Shown here in pieces: positions 10,401 through 23,140 of a stretch of 64,000 bases of DNA. The stretch's first letter is position 1. The number at the start of each line of letters is the position of its first letter. The DNA comes from Paragonimus westermani (lineage: Eukaryota; Platyhelminthes; Trematoda; Plagiorchiida; Troglotrematidae): positions 1 through 64,000 of the forward strand of contig QNGE01002353.1 of NCBI GenBank assembly GCA_008508345.1, read 5' to 3'. Below the pieces are notes generated by a model. That model saw only the letters and a list, made by a program, of their open reading frames with translations. It ran no database searches and had not been told where the DNA came from. Made by a program: the position numbers and the translations under genes.

Positions 10401-12439
10401 GTATGTCTTCATTAAAGTGTGTTCTCCTAATTCTCTGCTTATTATTCATGACACTCTCCTTTTCGCAACGACCTACTCCACCCTATTTCTTTCGTGAGAT
10501 TGTGAAAACTGACGGTTTTTCTCTCTGCAGTACAACGTTTTCCCTCCTAAGTTTTTATTTATGCTGGTGTTTAGAGACAGATGAACTATTCTACATTACG
10601 AGTGCTTATTCCTTGCTTGGATTAGGACACCATTTACAAACGCGTCTCAGAAGATAGCTGGGTCACCCATGGCTTTACAGCATCTCAGGTTCTGAAACTG
10701 TTGTCCTCTTCAATAAGAGTTGAATTGTTCAGTTTTTTTATTACTACTCGACGAGAACAGAACAAAGTCATATGTTACACTATGGTAACATTTCGTTTAC
10801 TCTCACCAGTTGCAAGCGTAAAACATGCCGACTGTATACATTATACAGTTGTCATGAAATGTTTAACAGTCGATTGACGTTGAGCTAAACCGTCAACTAT
10901 ATGCTCCGCCGAGTTCACTAGGTCAGTCTCCTTGGGGTTGTGGAGTCATACAATAATTTCGCCCGGAAGCCTGCATTGGATTGTTATGCTGTCAACTTAG
11001 AATTATTTGCATTCCTCTGTAGCTCAATGTGCACCAAATCAGGGTTCTACTACAAGGGTGCTCCTGGCGAACAACTGACGATTTTTACCTCAAGCAAATA
11101 TGTTACTTAAACACCGTCATGTCGCCAACGTGGCCCAGGAAAACGGACACATAATACAGGCCATTTTGGGCCCCGCCACTCATCTCATTCGACGTCAATT
11201 TGTTCTCATCTCTTCAGGAAGTCGAGCCGGCCCACCAGAATAACTTTCCGGTATTACCTCAAAAGACCATATTTACGGAGTTGTTGCGATTAAAATTTGG
11301 TTAATATATTTTTGTCCTAGTGAGTCTGTCCAACTTTTAAATTTATCTGATAAGTGTGGATAAGTGGCGTAGATTTCTTATCTAGTCATGTCGCACGGTT
11401 GAAGTCTTCTCCAGTGAGACACGGATTAAACTGTTTTACGCGGGTTTTCTCCAGTACCGAGAGAACTGTTCAAATTATTCCAGTGCGTCAATAACTAGAG
11501 CGTTCCATGTCATCGCTTTTGTGAATTAAGTCAGGTGTTGCTAACTTTCAGTGTTCAGAAAATGTCGCTTCTTGAGAAACTACGTGAATATCACTTGCAC
11601 CAGAATCTTCCATTGCACTTGTCCATTTTTATTATGTTAGTAAACAACCCTGTGAAAATACCCCGAGGAAAATTAAAGGCACAAGGTGTATAAGGAAGAC
11701 ACAGGAGGTGTTTTTCCCGCCCCGTTTTGAATTTTCAATCTAGTTTCGGTATGCTTGTCACATTCAAATCAGTGGGGATGTGTTCAGATCATTCCGTTCT
11801 CGCTTGCATGCCCCCTGAATTCCCTTACAAAGCCTCTGATATTTTCGGAACGAGTATACCCTAGATAATTCTGGAATAAGTCTAGATCTGGTCTGCGAAT
11901 TACCTTATCTAGCATGATTGTTTTGTAAAGAAGTAACTGCATTCTTGTGAAGCAGGCCATCAAAACGCAATTGGACCTCAACGCTATGTGACAGCTTGCG
12001 CATCCCAATAACCTATTGGACTAAAGTGAACAATGTGACGTTCACACCGACTGAGTGACTTATACCAGTCAGGCCAATAAGTAGAAGTCTGACATGCCGC
12101 AGTTTGTTGGTTTCCCAGGTTGTAGGTTGGAAAAGGTTCGGGTGTTTTTCCGGGAAAAGTACTAATTTTGGTACACTGTCATACACTCGCTCTCTTGCGG
12201 TGCAGTCTTTTGAGTCAGAGGCTTTGGCTGACTACCTTGGTGGCTCTCCCATCTACGTGCGACCTTCAAGGCAATATTTCGACCAACATATAGCCGTGAA
12301 TATTCACAAATAATTTGGCCGTATCGCAGTATGAACCTATTCGCCCTGTCTACTGCATACAGCTGGGTGGATAGGCGATAACATGCTACTGCTGACCCCT
12401 CTCCCACTGACGCATCCCATTTAGCTCCCAGGCTCCTCC
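7455..12439. other. About 5 kb without a recognisable gene
   Basis: Short unsupported open frames only. An 11-base G run lies at 8092-8102. No transposon motif, RNA gene, long repeat or convincing splice-bounded exon was seen. Confidence 0.5.
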
Positions 12440-12885
12440 CGGCCCACATTTTTAGTCATCACCTCGGCAACCCAGCTAATCATAGCAACACTGTCGCGGC
12501 AAGTCCTTCCATGTACCACCGAACTCCCTGGCCTCCATCATTCTTCGCTTAAGCCTAGATTACGAATTAATCTAATGTTTCCGAAGTTCGCACTCTTGCA
12601 GGTCAACGAGCTGCTGGTACACGAACGGTAGATTCTTTGAACGTTGATGCCTGTTTCATTTCAGAGACTAGAGTCGAGGGCAGTAGTCAACCTGTGGAAC
12701 CAACCGTACCTCCACTGTCTACCCGATACTGGCTATACGCCTCGGGCGACTCCACGGCCGCCGATTTCGGTCAGGTTGGAGTAGGTATGTTCGTCTGTAC
12801 GACGGCTTCAGCCGTATTGGTAGGTTGGATTCCTGATAACAGTAGGCTGTGCCGTCCGATTGGCAGGTTCTGTTAAGGTGAGCGC
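12440..12885 (+). mobile_element. 5' fragment of the RTE element (endonuclease start)
   Basis: Homologous to the 5' end of the RTE copy at 35290. The untranslated part (CCGGCCCACAT, and ACGAATTAATCTA matching GCAAATTAATATA) is followed by codons for the endonuclease N-terminus: NVDACFISETR, LSTRYWLYASG, GQVGVGMFVC and DNSRLC. These align with DVCCISETR, LSTRYWLYTSS, GQAGVGIVLC and VNSRLC in the longer copy. The catalytic Glu in SETR is present. Similarity stops near 12885. 5' fragments without a 3' end are unusual for target-primed elements and suggest later deletion. Confidence 0.8.
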
Positions 12886-15800
12886 CCTCGCGTCATGTGC
12901 CTACCTGTTCGGAAAACGAAAACATTATATGCTCAGGAGCGGTCTTAATTTTGTCCGTGGTTTCTGTAACTTTCTTCATTCTCATACTTAACAGTGGACA
13001 AGTGTCATGTGATTGATCTTTATTGCAACCCAGGCTAGTTTTGATTGGCTCTACACGAACAATAAACCTTCTTCGACTTACCGCCACAAAGTTGAGTCTG
13101 ATATATGTGGTGGTCTTATTGTTTTGTCCCGGGGTGATTGTATCGCATACTATTTAGTTCCTTGGGTTTACTCTGAAGAACTATGTACGCTTGCCTGAAG
13201 AGGCCCTTACAAAGGGCACTGAAGTTGTTCGTGAATGCTTATCCCCCTCCCCAAAACGCGTCGTTCGAACGGCGACCCGTCCGGTAATCTGTGTGCTCTC
13301 ACTGATGCAGACGCGGTTCCTTTCCTACCGAGTGGCACGTAATCTTAAATAAATGCTAGATTTTTCCTAGTTAATTCGTATGTTAGTTCCGAATCCACCA
13401 CGTTCTTGTGGTAGTTTTGTCTGTTGGCTTTGGCCATAACCGGGTGATTCACATTTTGGGGTTCAGTTATCTGTATGGTAAGGACTTCAAAAACAACTGT
13501 GGCTCATTGCAACTCGGTTTTTGTGTTATGTTCCGTATTCAGCGAGACGCTTTTGTGTAAACTAAACACGAACAGTACGTAGCAATTTAAATTGGTCACA
13601 CATTTACAGGGGTTATACGCGTGTATTCCCAACTCCCTTCGTTGCCGCATCAAAATCAATCTCTGTTACACGGAACTACTGCTACAAAATACCAACATAC
13701 AATTCGTAGATGGTAGCTATACTCTGGAGGATGTCGAGTTCCTCGAGTAACAGCAAACATGTCTGACTGCGGCCTTATGGTTGACGACGCTTTCTCACCT
13801 GCTACCTTGACTTAGTGGTCAAGCTTTCTTGCTTTTTTAATCCAGGGGTTATGCTGACTAGGAGTTCGACCTTCTTCGATTCAACTTTATCGGTCATGTC
13901 AAGCGAACGCAATCAGAGGAAAAGCAGTTACGCTCATAGAGCTGTATACCAATGGTAGCTCAACGGTTCTTATACAGGTAGACACTGTCTTATGAGCATG
14001 TCGAAAACATTTTTTTTACATCTGCCTTTCGGACAGGGGAAAAGGAACTTAGAACTGATATTCCCAAGCAGAAAGCACACCGATTATTCAGCGGTTATCC
14101 ATAACAGCCGATATATCACTTAGTGCAGTATAGAAGCCTACAACAGAAGCCTGATTTACCATTGAATATACTTAACACACGCAGAGGTAACGGGAATCCG
14201 GCAACAATTTCACGTTCAATAGGTTTTCAGGCTGGACTAACTCCGCACTTTTGAGTTGGTTAGATTGTTGATGCAATGACTCCGGGTAGGTTCCTTTAAA
14301 GAAGAACCTGTTGCTGATCACATTGTAGGTCTGATTCCGCAGATGAGATCCTCCCATAAATCCGTAGATTCCGTTGTCTTGTTGCTCAAGTTGTTCGGCC
14401 AGAAGCTGTTAGAGGAGACTTTCAGAATAAACACCCTCCGTGACACAAAAGCAAGAAGTATCTTAAGCTATCACCGTTCCCACAGATCAGCTCACTTATT
14501 TTCACCTTCCTGCTGCCATGCCCCCAAGTTTCCATTCCTTTAAACCAAACCAATCGGTTTGCGTTGGCGTGATTATTGTGAATCCTCATACTGACATGTC
14601 GGCTGGCCGCCGTCTATAACTGGTTAAATGTTAAATCTTCAAAATCTATGTTTCTGATTTCGTAGTTCACTTGGAATTCTGTTCCAAATGTGCTGTGGAT
14701 TAACGGTTCTTTCATATATACCAAAATTGTTATAGTGTTATACGTGTAAACGTCAAGAAGATTGAAAGAAGAGGACAAGTATTGCTAACTGGGACGCCAT
14801 TTTTTGGTTCGGCACCATTCACGCCAACATCTCTAGCCCCATAATTGTTGACCGTAGAGTCCTATCACAAAGCCTGTTACGCTACAGTGAACCACCCCTC
14901 AGTGTTAGAGCTCTCATCCTTTTAAAGCGCGCCGGCATATTCATGGCAGTGCAGAAGGCGCACGATTCAACAAACTGTTGGACTTCTCTGTTGTAGAAAC
15001 ACGCTAACGATGTTTACGGTGGTTAACTGAATCACAGTATACCGTTGTGTTTCAAATGACCAATTTCGGACCCTTGCTTGCCAAAGTGTTGAACTATGGC
15101 GAAGCATTAGATATTCTGTTCTATCGCGGTACTGACAGTAAAAGAAATGGCAATCGAAGGTAATGAGCGACGCGATAATCACAGCCAACTCTGATACTGT
15201 GCATACTACGTTATGTACTGTTTCTTCGAGCTTGACACACTGTGACTGTGATGAAGTGGATCATTTGTTGCCCCAGATAACACGGATTGCTAAGCAAGAA
15301 CTAATTTAATCTACCGGATACATTCGGGGGCATCACAGTGATGAGTTACTTATCGTTGCGATCCGTGAGATATGTTTTTTTCCGTATTTTGGAATTGATT
15401 TTTAGTAAGATGGAGCTGTGCGTGTTACCTTACGTTGAACGTTTTAGTATTTCGATGATCCAGTATTTCACTTTATCCCTTCCAAATATGCCAGTGGACT
15501 ACTGTCTAATTTTACCACTTGACATGGCGTACGGAGCCACAACTTTGGTAGTTACTCGATTGGCTGTTCGTTGCAGTGGATGCACCTAATTGACCTTGAG
15601 AGTCCGTATATCTCACATAAGGAACGGCCATAACGTTTCATGTGTCTGCCCTGTCGCGAAACGTAGGCACTATATATGCTCGGCTATATGCTCGGCGATG
15701 GAAGGTGCACTTTTGGGGACTCCACATTGCTGTCGCATGGTTACCCCTAAGAATAAAGACGAGAGACGTCAGTAGTAGTTGCTTGTCATATGGGACTGTT

Positions 15801-16885
15801 TTATGGCTGGCACTTTATCATGGACGGTTTGAACGGGCGATACACTTTATGTCTGTATACTTTACGTCAGTTTGTTGTTATGACATTGAAACATTCTAAG
15901 GTGTATCTTGGTTATTTTCTCCATGTTTTCAGTATACACCTCAGTTTATCACCTTCAGTTATATTTTGCCTTGGGCCTTTAATGTTTGGTGGTCATACAA
16001 CTTATTCATAAAAGTTTGGTCCCGTAGTTCGATTTCCAGCGGACGGTATTGAGTCTACACTTGACCAACCAAAGGTGTCTTTTTATTATTCATACTGAGG
16101 GCTTCATCTGTATCTTTGCGTTGAATTGTCCTGTTGTAACGTTTGTGTATGTACCATCTTCACATCATACCGCCAAATTTTTTTTTACCACGATAAAACG
16201 TCGTTTGCTTTGTGTTGGTCCGCTTAAAAACGACCGTGCACGTGTGTTCATCCGTATTTTCTCTGTGCGTTCGTTTGATTGTTGCCATGCTTAAATATGC
16301 ACACGAGCGCGTTTTAGGACAGCACGATCGACATCGTTCTGTGTGGCGGCGTTCGTGTTTTCGCGCAGTCTGAATATCGGTCGCTCAGATGACTCATCGA
16401 AACTGACCGAACAAGTCATCAATGCCTCAACCGACGCTGTTGTGGTGTCCTCTATCGATGGTTGTCGCCACTCCCAAGCCCTTTCAGTGGTTATCATCGT
16501 TTACTTAATGGAACCTTCTGTAAAAACATTCGATCTAGACTCTATTGAATGTTATTTTGATAGTCTTTCTTCATTAATTCCAGTACCGGACGAACTAAAA
16601 AAAGTTTCAGTCCTCCTCATTGTCTACGTTTAGTTACTTCAGTTATCTTTAAAAGCTGTTTCATACTGCGGCACTTCACTTCACGTCTCCAACCAGACAC
16701 AATTCCGTCTGAAGCGAAAATTCACTGGTTAGGCGTTTGTTTAGCAGACACCACAAAGTGGTTCTCTTAAAGTCTTTGTTCTAGCCTTTGTTGTGTCGTA
16801 TTTCTAATTAGTGAGTAGTAGAGGTTTTCTGTCTTTTTTTCATACAGGCTGAACATCACTGTTAGTCGATCACAGCGGTCGCATT
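12886..16885. other. About 4 kb without a recognisable gene
   Basis: Several short open frames occur on both strands, none with a motif, splice context or repeat relation that I can support. Confidence 0.5.
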
Positions 16886-17005
16886 CCCATAGACATTTCA
16901 GTCTGCCCCTTTCGAAATAAGCACCAAATTCGAGTTTCACTCCCATTAGAGATCGTCAGTAGTGCCTATCCTTGCCGCGTCCGGGACTAGAACTCCGGCC
17001 ACGCG
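16886..17005 (-). repeat. HH-SINE copy 1 (tRNA T-arm plus hammerhead)
   Basis: On the minus strand a T-arm-like box (CCGGAGTTCTAGTCCCGG, box B form GTTCTAGTCCC) is followed by a hammerhead core and a tail. The layout matches the copies near 22.9 and 25.2 kb. The downstream tail (GACATTTCAG region) is more diverged. No TSD was visible. Confidence 0.6.
16921..16965 (-). ncRNA. Hammerhead ribozyme, partly degenerate
   Basis: Minus strand, in order: stem I strand GCACTA, core CTGACGA (position 7 is C, which is tolerated), stem II TCTC..GGAG, GAA, short stem III AC-TCGA-AT, U at the cleavage position, and stem I strand TGGTGC pairing with GCACTA through one G-U. The second stem III pair is lost (C-A), so activity is doubtful. 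Confidence 0.55.
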
Positions 17006-19877
17006 TTTGAAAGGGGCGGACCGGAAATCCAATGGAAAAACGACAGCTGCGACCAGTTGTCGGTGATGTTCAACCTGTATTCATAAACGTTAACGAGGTT
17101 CTAAGTTTTCAAAACATCTTAGTCTACCGCATCATTATGCGTAAGTATATTTTCGACGTGTTGTTCGCCACAAACCTGCGAATTGGCACGTCATAGCACA
17201 GCTCACATTTACCAGTAAAAAATACGCTCTCTCGTGTGTGTGTTCACTGTGCCATCTTCACTAGTGCAACCCGAGAGCGCTCTCTATTTTTATCGTTTCT
17301 CCCCATGGGTTATGAAAACCCCCGTACACTTTTTGTCTTCGTGTTGCCTTCAGATTTATGGACATAATACTGGAGCATTTTCGTTTACCTCTGTTAATTA
17401 GTCATCTTTTGGTCGGTACATTCAGAGACGCCTATCTCACAAATCGAGTTCATATTTGATTTCATCGGTCCTGACCAGTCAATATTTTGATGTTCAAGGG
17501 GCCCGGCACATCGTTGCCTATCACATGATAATCGCCGTTGCTGTTATTGACAGTTCCACTTTACTCACGTTGTACATCAGTGGAGCGTGATATTCATTGC
17601 GTTAGGATGGAGTGTGAAAGTGTCAAAGCTCCGGCTATCCGTTACCTTGAAACATCTTGAAGGTTTACCGCATCTGTTTTCCACCGAACACAGTGCTTGT
17701 CTGCAGTCGATCTTTAAAACGACCATTTGTCATACTTAACGTTGGGCGTCACTGCCACTATGACTGGTTGCTACTCAGCCCGACGCCGAATTGTTCTCAC
17801 TGAGGCACAGAAGGGTCTGTCACATTATGAACGGATTATTGTTGGGAAGTACATATCCGAGAACAAACGTAGTGGTTGAAATAGCCGTTCATAAGAAATG
17901 GCACAAAACATAATCAGATCGGGTTACCTGTCATCCTTCGGTTAGGTAATATGTATGGAAGGCTACTTTTATGGTTTAAAAATTACACTCAAATCGCAAT
18001 TGATTTCATCTTTCCAGATATGTAATGATAGCCTACTGCATTATGCCAAGGCGCCGCAGTGAATAAATATGGCAGAGGAATTAAACATATTGAAAGGAAC
18101 GCAACCACTCTTATTCTAAATGCTATGAAAGCTGTAAACCAACACAATATCACGTGTATGGTCTTAACATCAATTCTCGTCTATTGTCTGGTCACCAGAA
18201 TGCTCATTCACGTCAGCCATTGTTCTGAGGATAAGTCCACCTATCTAATCTTGGGAGTCTGTATCCGAACATTTTGTCGAAGTACGGAGTTGAGAATGGA
18301 GATGTTTCATTTCTTGCTGTGGGAACTCGTCACCTGACGTCATTTTTGCCGAACTTTCGCTCTCATCAAGTACAGACAGCCGCGCCAGTAAGCCTCTAGT
18401 AACCACCGCACATATAAGTGACGGATTTCTTTCATTCAAATCTTCAAAGGCACTATGATATCGGTTCAGTTACTCCTCTCCTACTAATCGTGAACCGATA
18501 GCTAGCGTGAAAGTTTAACGGATTTCGTTCTCCTATGGGGAGTGTAAAAACATGTGGAAAGTGGACGATGACCACAGTTAACTTCATGTTTCTAAGCACG
18601 CCAGGTACCAAAAATTGCCCAACTTTGTTTCGAAATACTCCAGCATACACGAGTTTTGCACATTCGTCCGGCCCATAAACTATCGATCAACAATTGCTTA
18701 CATTTGAAGCATTCTCTCTGTTCTTTCTGTGTGCTTTTCCAAAACCGTCGAAAAATGGTTCAATATTTGATTGGTTCAAACCGAATGGCTTCGTTTACAA
18801 CTAACCTAATGTCTCCATCATTTTGGTACGTTTTGGTTTGGCCTTAGTCGTCCCAAGTGTATCCCAAAGGTATCCCTCTTCCCTCCTTTGAACGAGCCGT
18901 ACTTTGCAGTTTGCAGAGTGTAAAAGCAGCATTCAGGTGTGAGTGATGTTCAGTTCATGTCTGCCGGATCCTTCACAACCTATCAGTAGTCGAAAACACT
19001 GTTCAACGAGTTCAGTGAATTTTGTGATTTCAACCAAGCTGAGAAGTCCTGATCGTTCGGATGCCGATTGGAGTTTTCAATTTGCCTCTCGGTGTGATCG
19101 GGCAGTCTCAGCAGTACTCATAAACGAATCTCATTGGATGTTTCGATATGATAAATTGACTCTTCTGAGTTTGGGGTCAATGGCGCAGCAACAGTTTCTA
19201 TAATAAGATCACGAACTCTCCCATCTCAATATGAACTGAAGCTGCCATTAGAACTTGTTAACGAGATTGAGACGAAGACGTTAGCGGGGGGTGGGTGATG
19301 ATTAGGGCTCATGAACGGCGCTCGTTTAGCCCAATTTTTGACGGTTTCAAGCACGTGTGCGCTTAGTTGTCAGACATGCCCTTCTTTCGAGAAAAAAAAA
19401 AGAAATTCAGCCCTGCCAACGGAATTAAACGCTGCTTTATATGTCTAAGATGTCTGGCAACCTTCTCCTTATGAAGACCTGACGGCTGTTTGGTTCGATC
19501 GCGCTTAGGATGTGGGTTCGATTGATTTTTCCCCCCATCTTTTCATTATTGTGTTCGTGGATTTGAATTCCGGTGGTCTATTCGTAAACCAGTTTACAGT
19601 AGCTGTGACTCGGTTCCGGATTGGCATTCGTCGTATAGCTGACGCTATCCAGCTTCGGGCCGAATTGAGAAATCCATGCAATGGTATTTACCATTTAAAT
19701 AGAATGAATGTTCTTATTTCTTATGTATGCATTTTTCAGCTCCGCGGTGTAGTGCTTTATTCAGTTACATGTTACCGGCACTAGCATCAATATAGCTATG
19801 ATCAGAAACATTTAATTCGTTCGAAAACACCCATTGAAGTCATGAGAACAACAGAGTAGCGAACACGACTTGTTTTC
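17006..19877. other. No gene recognised
   Basis: Spacer with short open frames only. A GCTCTCTCG / CGAGAGCGC pair at about 17228-17285 is a weak hairpin candidate. Nothing else. Confidence 0.5.
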
Positions 19878-20109
19878 TGTGTTTGATCATCAGGCTAATC
19901 ACAACACAATACGTATGAAAACAGTAACTAGGGTGAGTCAGAAAAACGGTCAGTATAGGTTAGGGACGGTGTGTTTGGTATCAGTTAGGCAGCCACTGTT
20001 CCAAATCGTGGGCTTGAGTGATTATGGGCCAAGGGAGGTTAAGTGTCCGCACGAACTTCTCTTCAGCGCAGAGGTCAGGGTTGCGCAATCGGATGCTAAT
20101 AGCTTCGAC
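19878..20109 (-). repeat. Left arm of PLE-1 inverted repeat
   Basis: PLE-1 C-terminal codons and 3' UTR. Almost identical to the reverse complement of 20924-21155. The arm ends abruptly at TGTGTTTGATC. Confidence 0.9.
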
Positions 20110-20842
20110 AGCGGTCAACATTCGGAATCTCACCATTTTTGTTCGATTTCTTGACACTCACTAGACAATCTGAAAGGCATTTTTCTTACCGACAGAGTGA
20201 TTAGAGTCGGTCAAATGAGCCATTGCGCTTGAAACAGTTTTAATCACACCACTGTTCAACGATGTGGAATGATGTTTACGCACTCTGTCAGATAATCGCC
20301 TTGTAGTACGATCAATATATGATGCTTGACACGAGCAAACAAATGAGTACACACAGCAATTGGTTGAAGAACATGGAAGTTGGTCTTTGAGTTGTAACAT
20401 GGTAACGGGTGTTGAGCGGGAACTGACGCACAATTGAGCGGCAAGGTAGGTTGTTTCGACCGATTGTGAACTTTCTTGAGATAACTCTGACCATGGGAGA
20501 TCTCCCTTGAAAGGAAGACTAATTAACGCCAGTTTCTTATTCACTGAGGGTGGCTTAGGTTTCAACTCTACCACCTGCATCGCCTTCTGAATGAAATGCG
20601 CTGGGTAGCCACTTTGCATGAGCACTTGTAGAAAGTCCAGCTCAGCTTGTAGTGTCACGGGTACAGATCCTCACCGCTCTACTCGTCAGGCATCGCATGA
20701 GGTTTCGCTTTTGATTTAGCGGGACGAAACTGTCAAAGTGAATGTACTGGCCACTGTAAGTCTGTTTTCTGTACACAGCTCGTCGGATTGAACCATCTTC
20801 TCTTCTTACTGTGCCAACGTCCATAGATTTGTTTCACTATTG
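20000..20842 (-). pseudogene. PLE-1 RT C-terminus plus GIY-YIG endonuclease
   Basis: From 20842 downward: GSIRRAVYRKQTYSGQYIHF and NQKRNLMRCLTSRAVRIC, which match the PLE thumb/linker. A second frame (20658-20161) gives SGYPAHFIQKAM, ALISLPFKGD, and the GIY-YIG start NCCVYSFVCSCQASYIDRTT with RRLSDRVRKHH. The GIY-YIG nuclease makes the nick that primes integration in PLEs. The conserved RT core (YxDD) is missing because the copy is 5' truncated. A frameshift separates the two frames near 20645. The C-terminal stretch EAISIRLRNPDLCAEEKF follows in a third frame at about 20000-20110. Confidence 0.85.
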
Positions 20843-20904
20843 TTGTCTGACTCTTTGGTGTCTCTAATACTGCTGTGGGCTGAGTTGAAAGCTGCCGTAA
20901 CTGT

Positions 20905-21155
20905 TCATGTTAGCATTCTTGTTGACGAAGCCGTTAGCATCCGATTGCGCAACCCTGACCTCTGCGCTGAAGAGAAGTTCGTGCGGACACTTAACCTCCC
21001 TTGGCCCATAATCACTCAAGCCCACGATTTGGAACAGTGGCTGCCTAACTGATACCAAACACACCGTCCCTAACCTATACTGACCGTTTTTCTGACTCAC
21101 CCTAGTTACTGTTTTCATACGTATTGTGTTGTGATTAGCCTGATGATCAAACACA
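20905..21155 (+). repeat. Right arm of PLE-1 inverted repeat (3' tail copy)
   Basis: Plus-strand copy of the PLE tail. It starts inside the protein at about VDEAVSIRLRNP, continues through EEKFVRTLNLPWP and a stop at 21050-21052, and ends at the family 3' terminus. It is 5' truncated right after the GIY-YIG domain. Confidence 0.9.
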
Positions 21156-22879
21156 ACTATTTGAAGTTGAAAACAAAAATGATAGAATATGATATTGTTA
21201 CTAAACGGATGAAGAACTGAACTCATTTGGGGAACAGAAACTTTAACGACACCGATGTTGTTGACTGTGGTCTTCAGCTGTCTAATCGCAACACTAACCA
21301 GAGATGTCCACTGCCCTTCGAAGCCAAGTAAGGAAGCCACGAACACCCTAACAAAGCAAGTTTCGATGTAAAAATTTTCAGGTTGTGAAAGTAACGTCAG
21401 TCTTGGGCTAGTCATCAAAAAATGGCAGTTATTTCGACCTTAGTTTTCTTGGAGTAACTCAGTCAACTTGGTTCATCGTTCACTACAAAAAGGTGTATTG
21501 CATAGTCCTCCAAATCACATTTATAAGGTCCGAGTTTGAACAATTTTACTCTGGCTACCAAAAAACGGCTGCTAGCAATATGTTTCATCAAGCGAATGGT
21601 TGTCTCCCATGGATGTTTGCTTTCTGCCATGCTCGTCAAACAACATCCGTGAATAAGCAGCCGAAAGTTTAGAAGACAGTCGTGTAACGGGAACAAGCTA
21701 ACTAACCCAAATTCATTGATGGTTGACTGATGTGCTGGGATTGCCAACTCGTCGTTTGCCTTACCACTGACTCACTGACGTGGGATGCAAGGTGAACAGC
21801 CGACATTTTGGCCGCTCCAAACGAGTGTGACCGCCGGCCGCTCTTGCCTGCCTCCTGGAAGAGGGACTTCTGGACTCATCTAGCTGCTGTTCGGAGACAA
21901 CAAGGGACGATGGATGATCGGATTCATTGGCATGTGTGTGTGTGTGTTACCGCTTTCTTGTCACCATCCATGAGGTTACTGGGATGAGGCAGAGAATCTC
22001 GCAGCAAAGCTCTCTCGGTAGCATCTCCTTAACGTCACCGTATTTTTGCGATCGCCAATTGTTTTCTACATATAGGCATTCTTACTCTGATGGCTTAGAA
22101 GCGGACTTTTTAGGGATTCTGTTCATTAGGTCTTCGTCTACTTGAGATTGATCTTTCTTCCGTTTTTCTGCTATTGGTGTGCAGCTTACAAACTAATTAC
22201 AAAACCACCCAGTATTTGCGTTACCCCAGTCCATTCTCAACTTTGGACCTTTCATTTTGTATGAACGTGAAGCACAATGTTCGATGTAAGCGGTTTCGTA
22301 ACTGGAGTAAAACTGAACGAACATTACCTTTAACACCAGAACTGAATGCGAAATAGTCATAGGATAGCCTGGTATTACTGATGTTCAAGGTGTTCAGCAG
22401 AGCATTGAATGATACGGTTTTCCTTATGTGCCGGAACAGCAAATGGCTTGTCTCAGATGTGCTTATGTGAGCAGCAATGTTAATCCGGTCGATTCTCCAG
22501 AGGAGACTCCTACTCGAAATATCAAACTACTGTTGCATTTTTGGAATTGAAGTATGTTCTTTTCACAATCGATATCAGTATAATGATCAGCGATCTGAAC
22601 TATCGAAACTGAACTTATTTTCATGCAGGTAACGTATTGAACTTCAATCGATGGTACACAAGTGCTTCAGTTAGTAGACCGCTTACTAATTGCTGCACTC
22701 GCCATACAAACTCTTACAACCTAATCACCCAATCTACATTCCCGACCTATACTGCTACATTGAGAAAAATACATTCAATATGGATCACATAGTGAACATT
22801 ACTCATTGGGTCGCAGGCTGAAATAACAAGGTCACCACGTGTTGCTACACAACTTAATCGTAGATATCACCAGTCGGCT
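21156..22879. other. No gene recognised
   Basis: Short open frames on both strands, and a (TG)n run of seven dinucleotides near 21931. No supportable feature. Confidence 0.5.
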
Positions 22880-23140
22880 CTGATTATTTCAAATTGAACA
22901 CCAGCGTTCGCATTCAGATAGGCCTTTTGGCTGGCCCACTTGGAAAGGAAGCACTAGACTCTAGTTTCGCCCTTGGTAAAGCTCATCAGTAGTGCATATC
23001 CTTGTCCGAGCCGGAATTTACACTCCGACCCTCGTGCATGTAAGACTAAACTCAACACCAGTAAACTCAAGATAAGACCAAATGCTCACATGCAAACGCG
23101 TATTTGCAACCTCGTGTGAATAGTGTTCAGCTTGCCTGAT
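22880..23140 (-). repeat. HH-SINE copy 2, best preserved ribozyme
   Basis: Read on the minus strand: a region beginning near AATAGTGTTCAGCTTGCC (also present upstream of copy 4), a T-arm with CGGAG/TTCCG stem around GTGTAAA, the hammerhead (22951-22995), then a 3' tail with CTTCCTTTCCAAGTGGG and TCTGAATGCGAACGC, ending at TTTGAAATAATCAGA. Layout and order are shared with copy 4. tRNA-derived SINEs are transcribed by RNA polymerase III from internal A/B boxes. Only the B-box/T-arm half is clear here. Confidence 0.75.
22951..22995 (-). ncRNA. Complete minimal type-I hammerhead ribozyme
   Basis: 45 nt on the minus strand. Stem I is GCACTA with TAGTGC (6 perfect pairs). Core box 1 is CTGATGA. 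Stem II is GCTT/GGGC around TACCAA. Core box 2 is GAA. Stem III is only AC/GT with tetraloop TAGA. The cleavage triplet is GUC, directly 5' of TAGTGC. All invariant hammerhead positions are present (C3 U4 G5 A6, G8 A9, G12 A13 A14, A15.1-U16.1, H17=C). An outer GGA/TCC extension of stem I is possible. Two-base-pair stem III is typical of hammerheads in retroelements, which are thought to act best as dimers. Confidence 0.85.

Larger units (their letters stand above)
19878..21155. mobile_element. PLE-1: truncated Penelope-like element with inverted tails
   Basis: A minus-strand PLE fragment (20842 down to 19878) holds the end of the RT thumb, the GIY-YIG region and a C-terminal tail with 3' UTR. 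It lies head-to-head with a plus-strand copy of only the tail (about 20905-21155). Both units end at the same base, TGATCAAACACA, which marks the true 3' end of the family. The two tails form a nearly perfect inverted repeat of about 232 bp. No TSD could be recognised next to the ends. Confidence 0.85.

Noticed and set aside
17225..17290. GCTCTCTCG and CGAGAGCGC as a possible hairpin or terminal repeat
   Set aside because: The two are not exact complements and no element boundary is associated.
19870..21418. Matching ORFs at 19870-20154 (+) and 20864-21418 (-) with nearly identical proteins
   Set aside because: They are the antisense of the PLE-1 tail in both inverted arms. The similarity comes from the inverted repeat, not from a duplicated gene.
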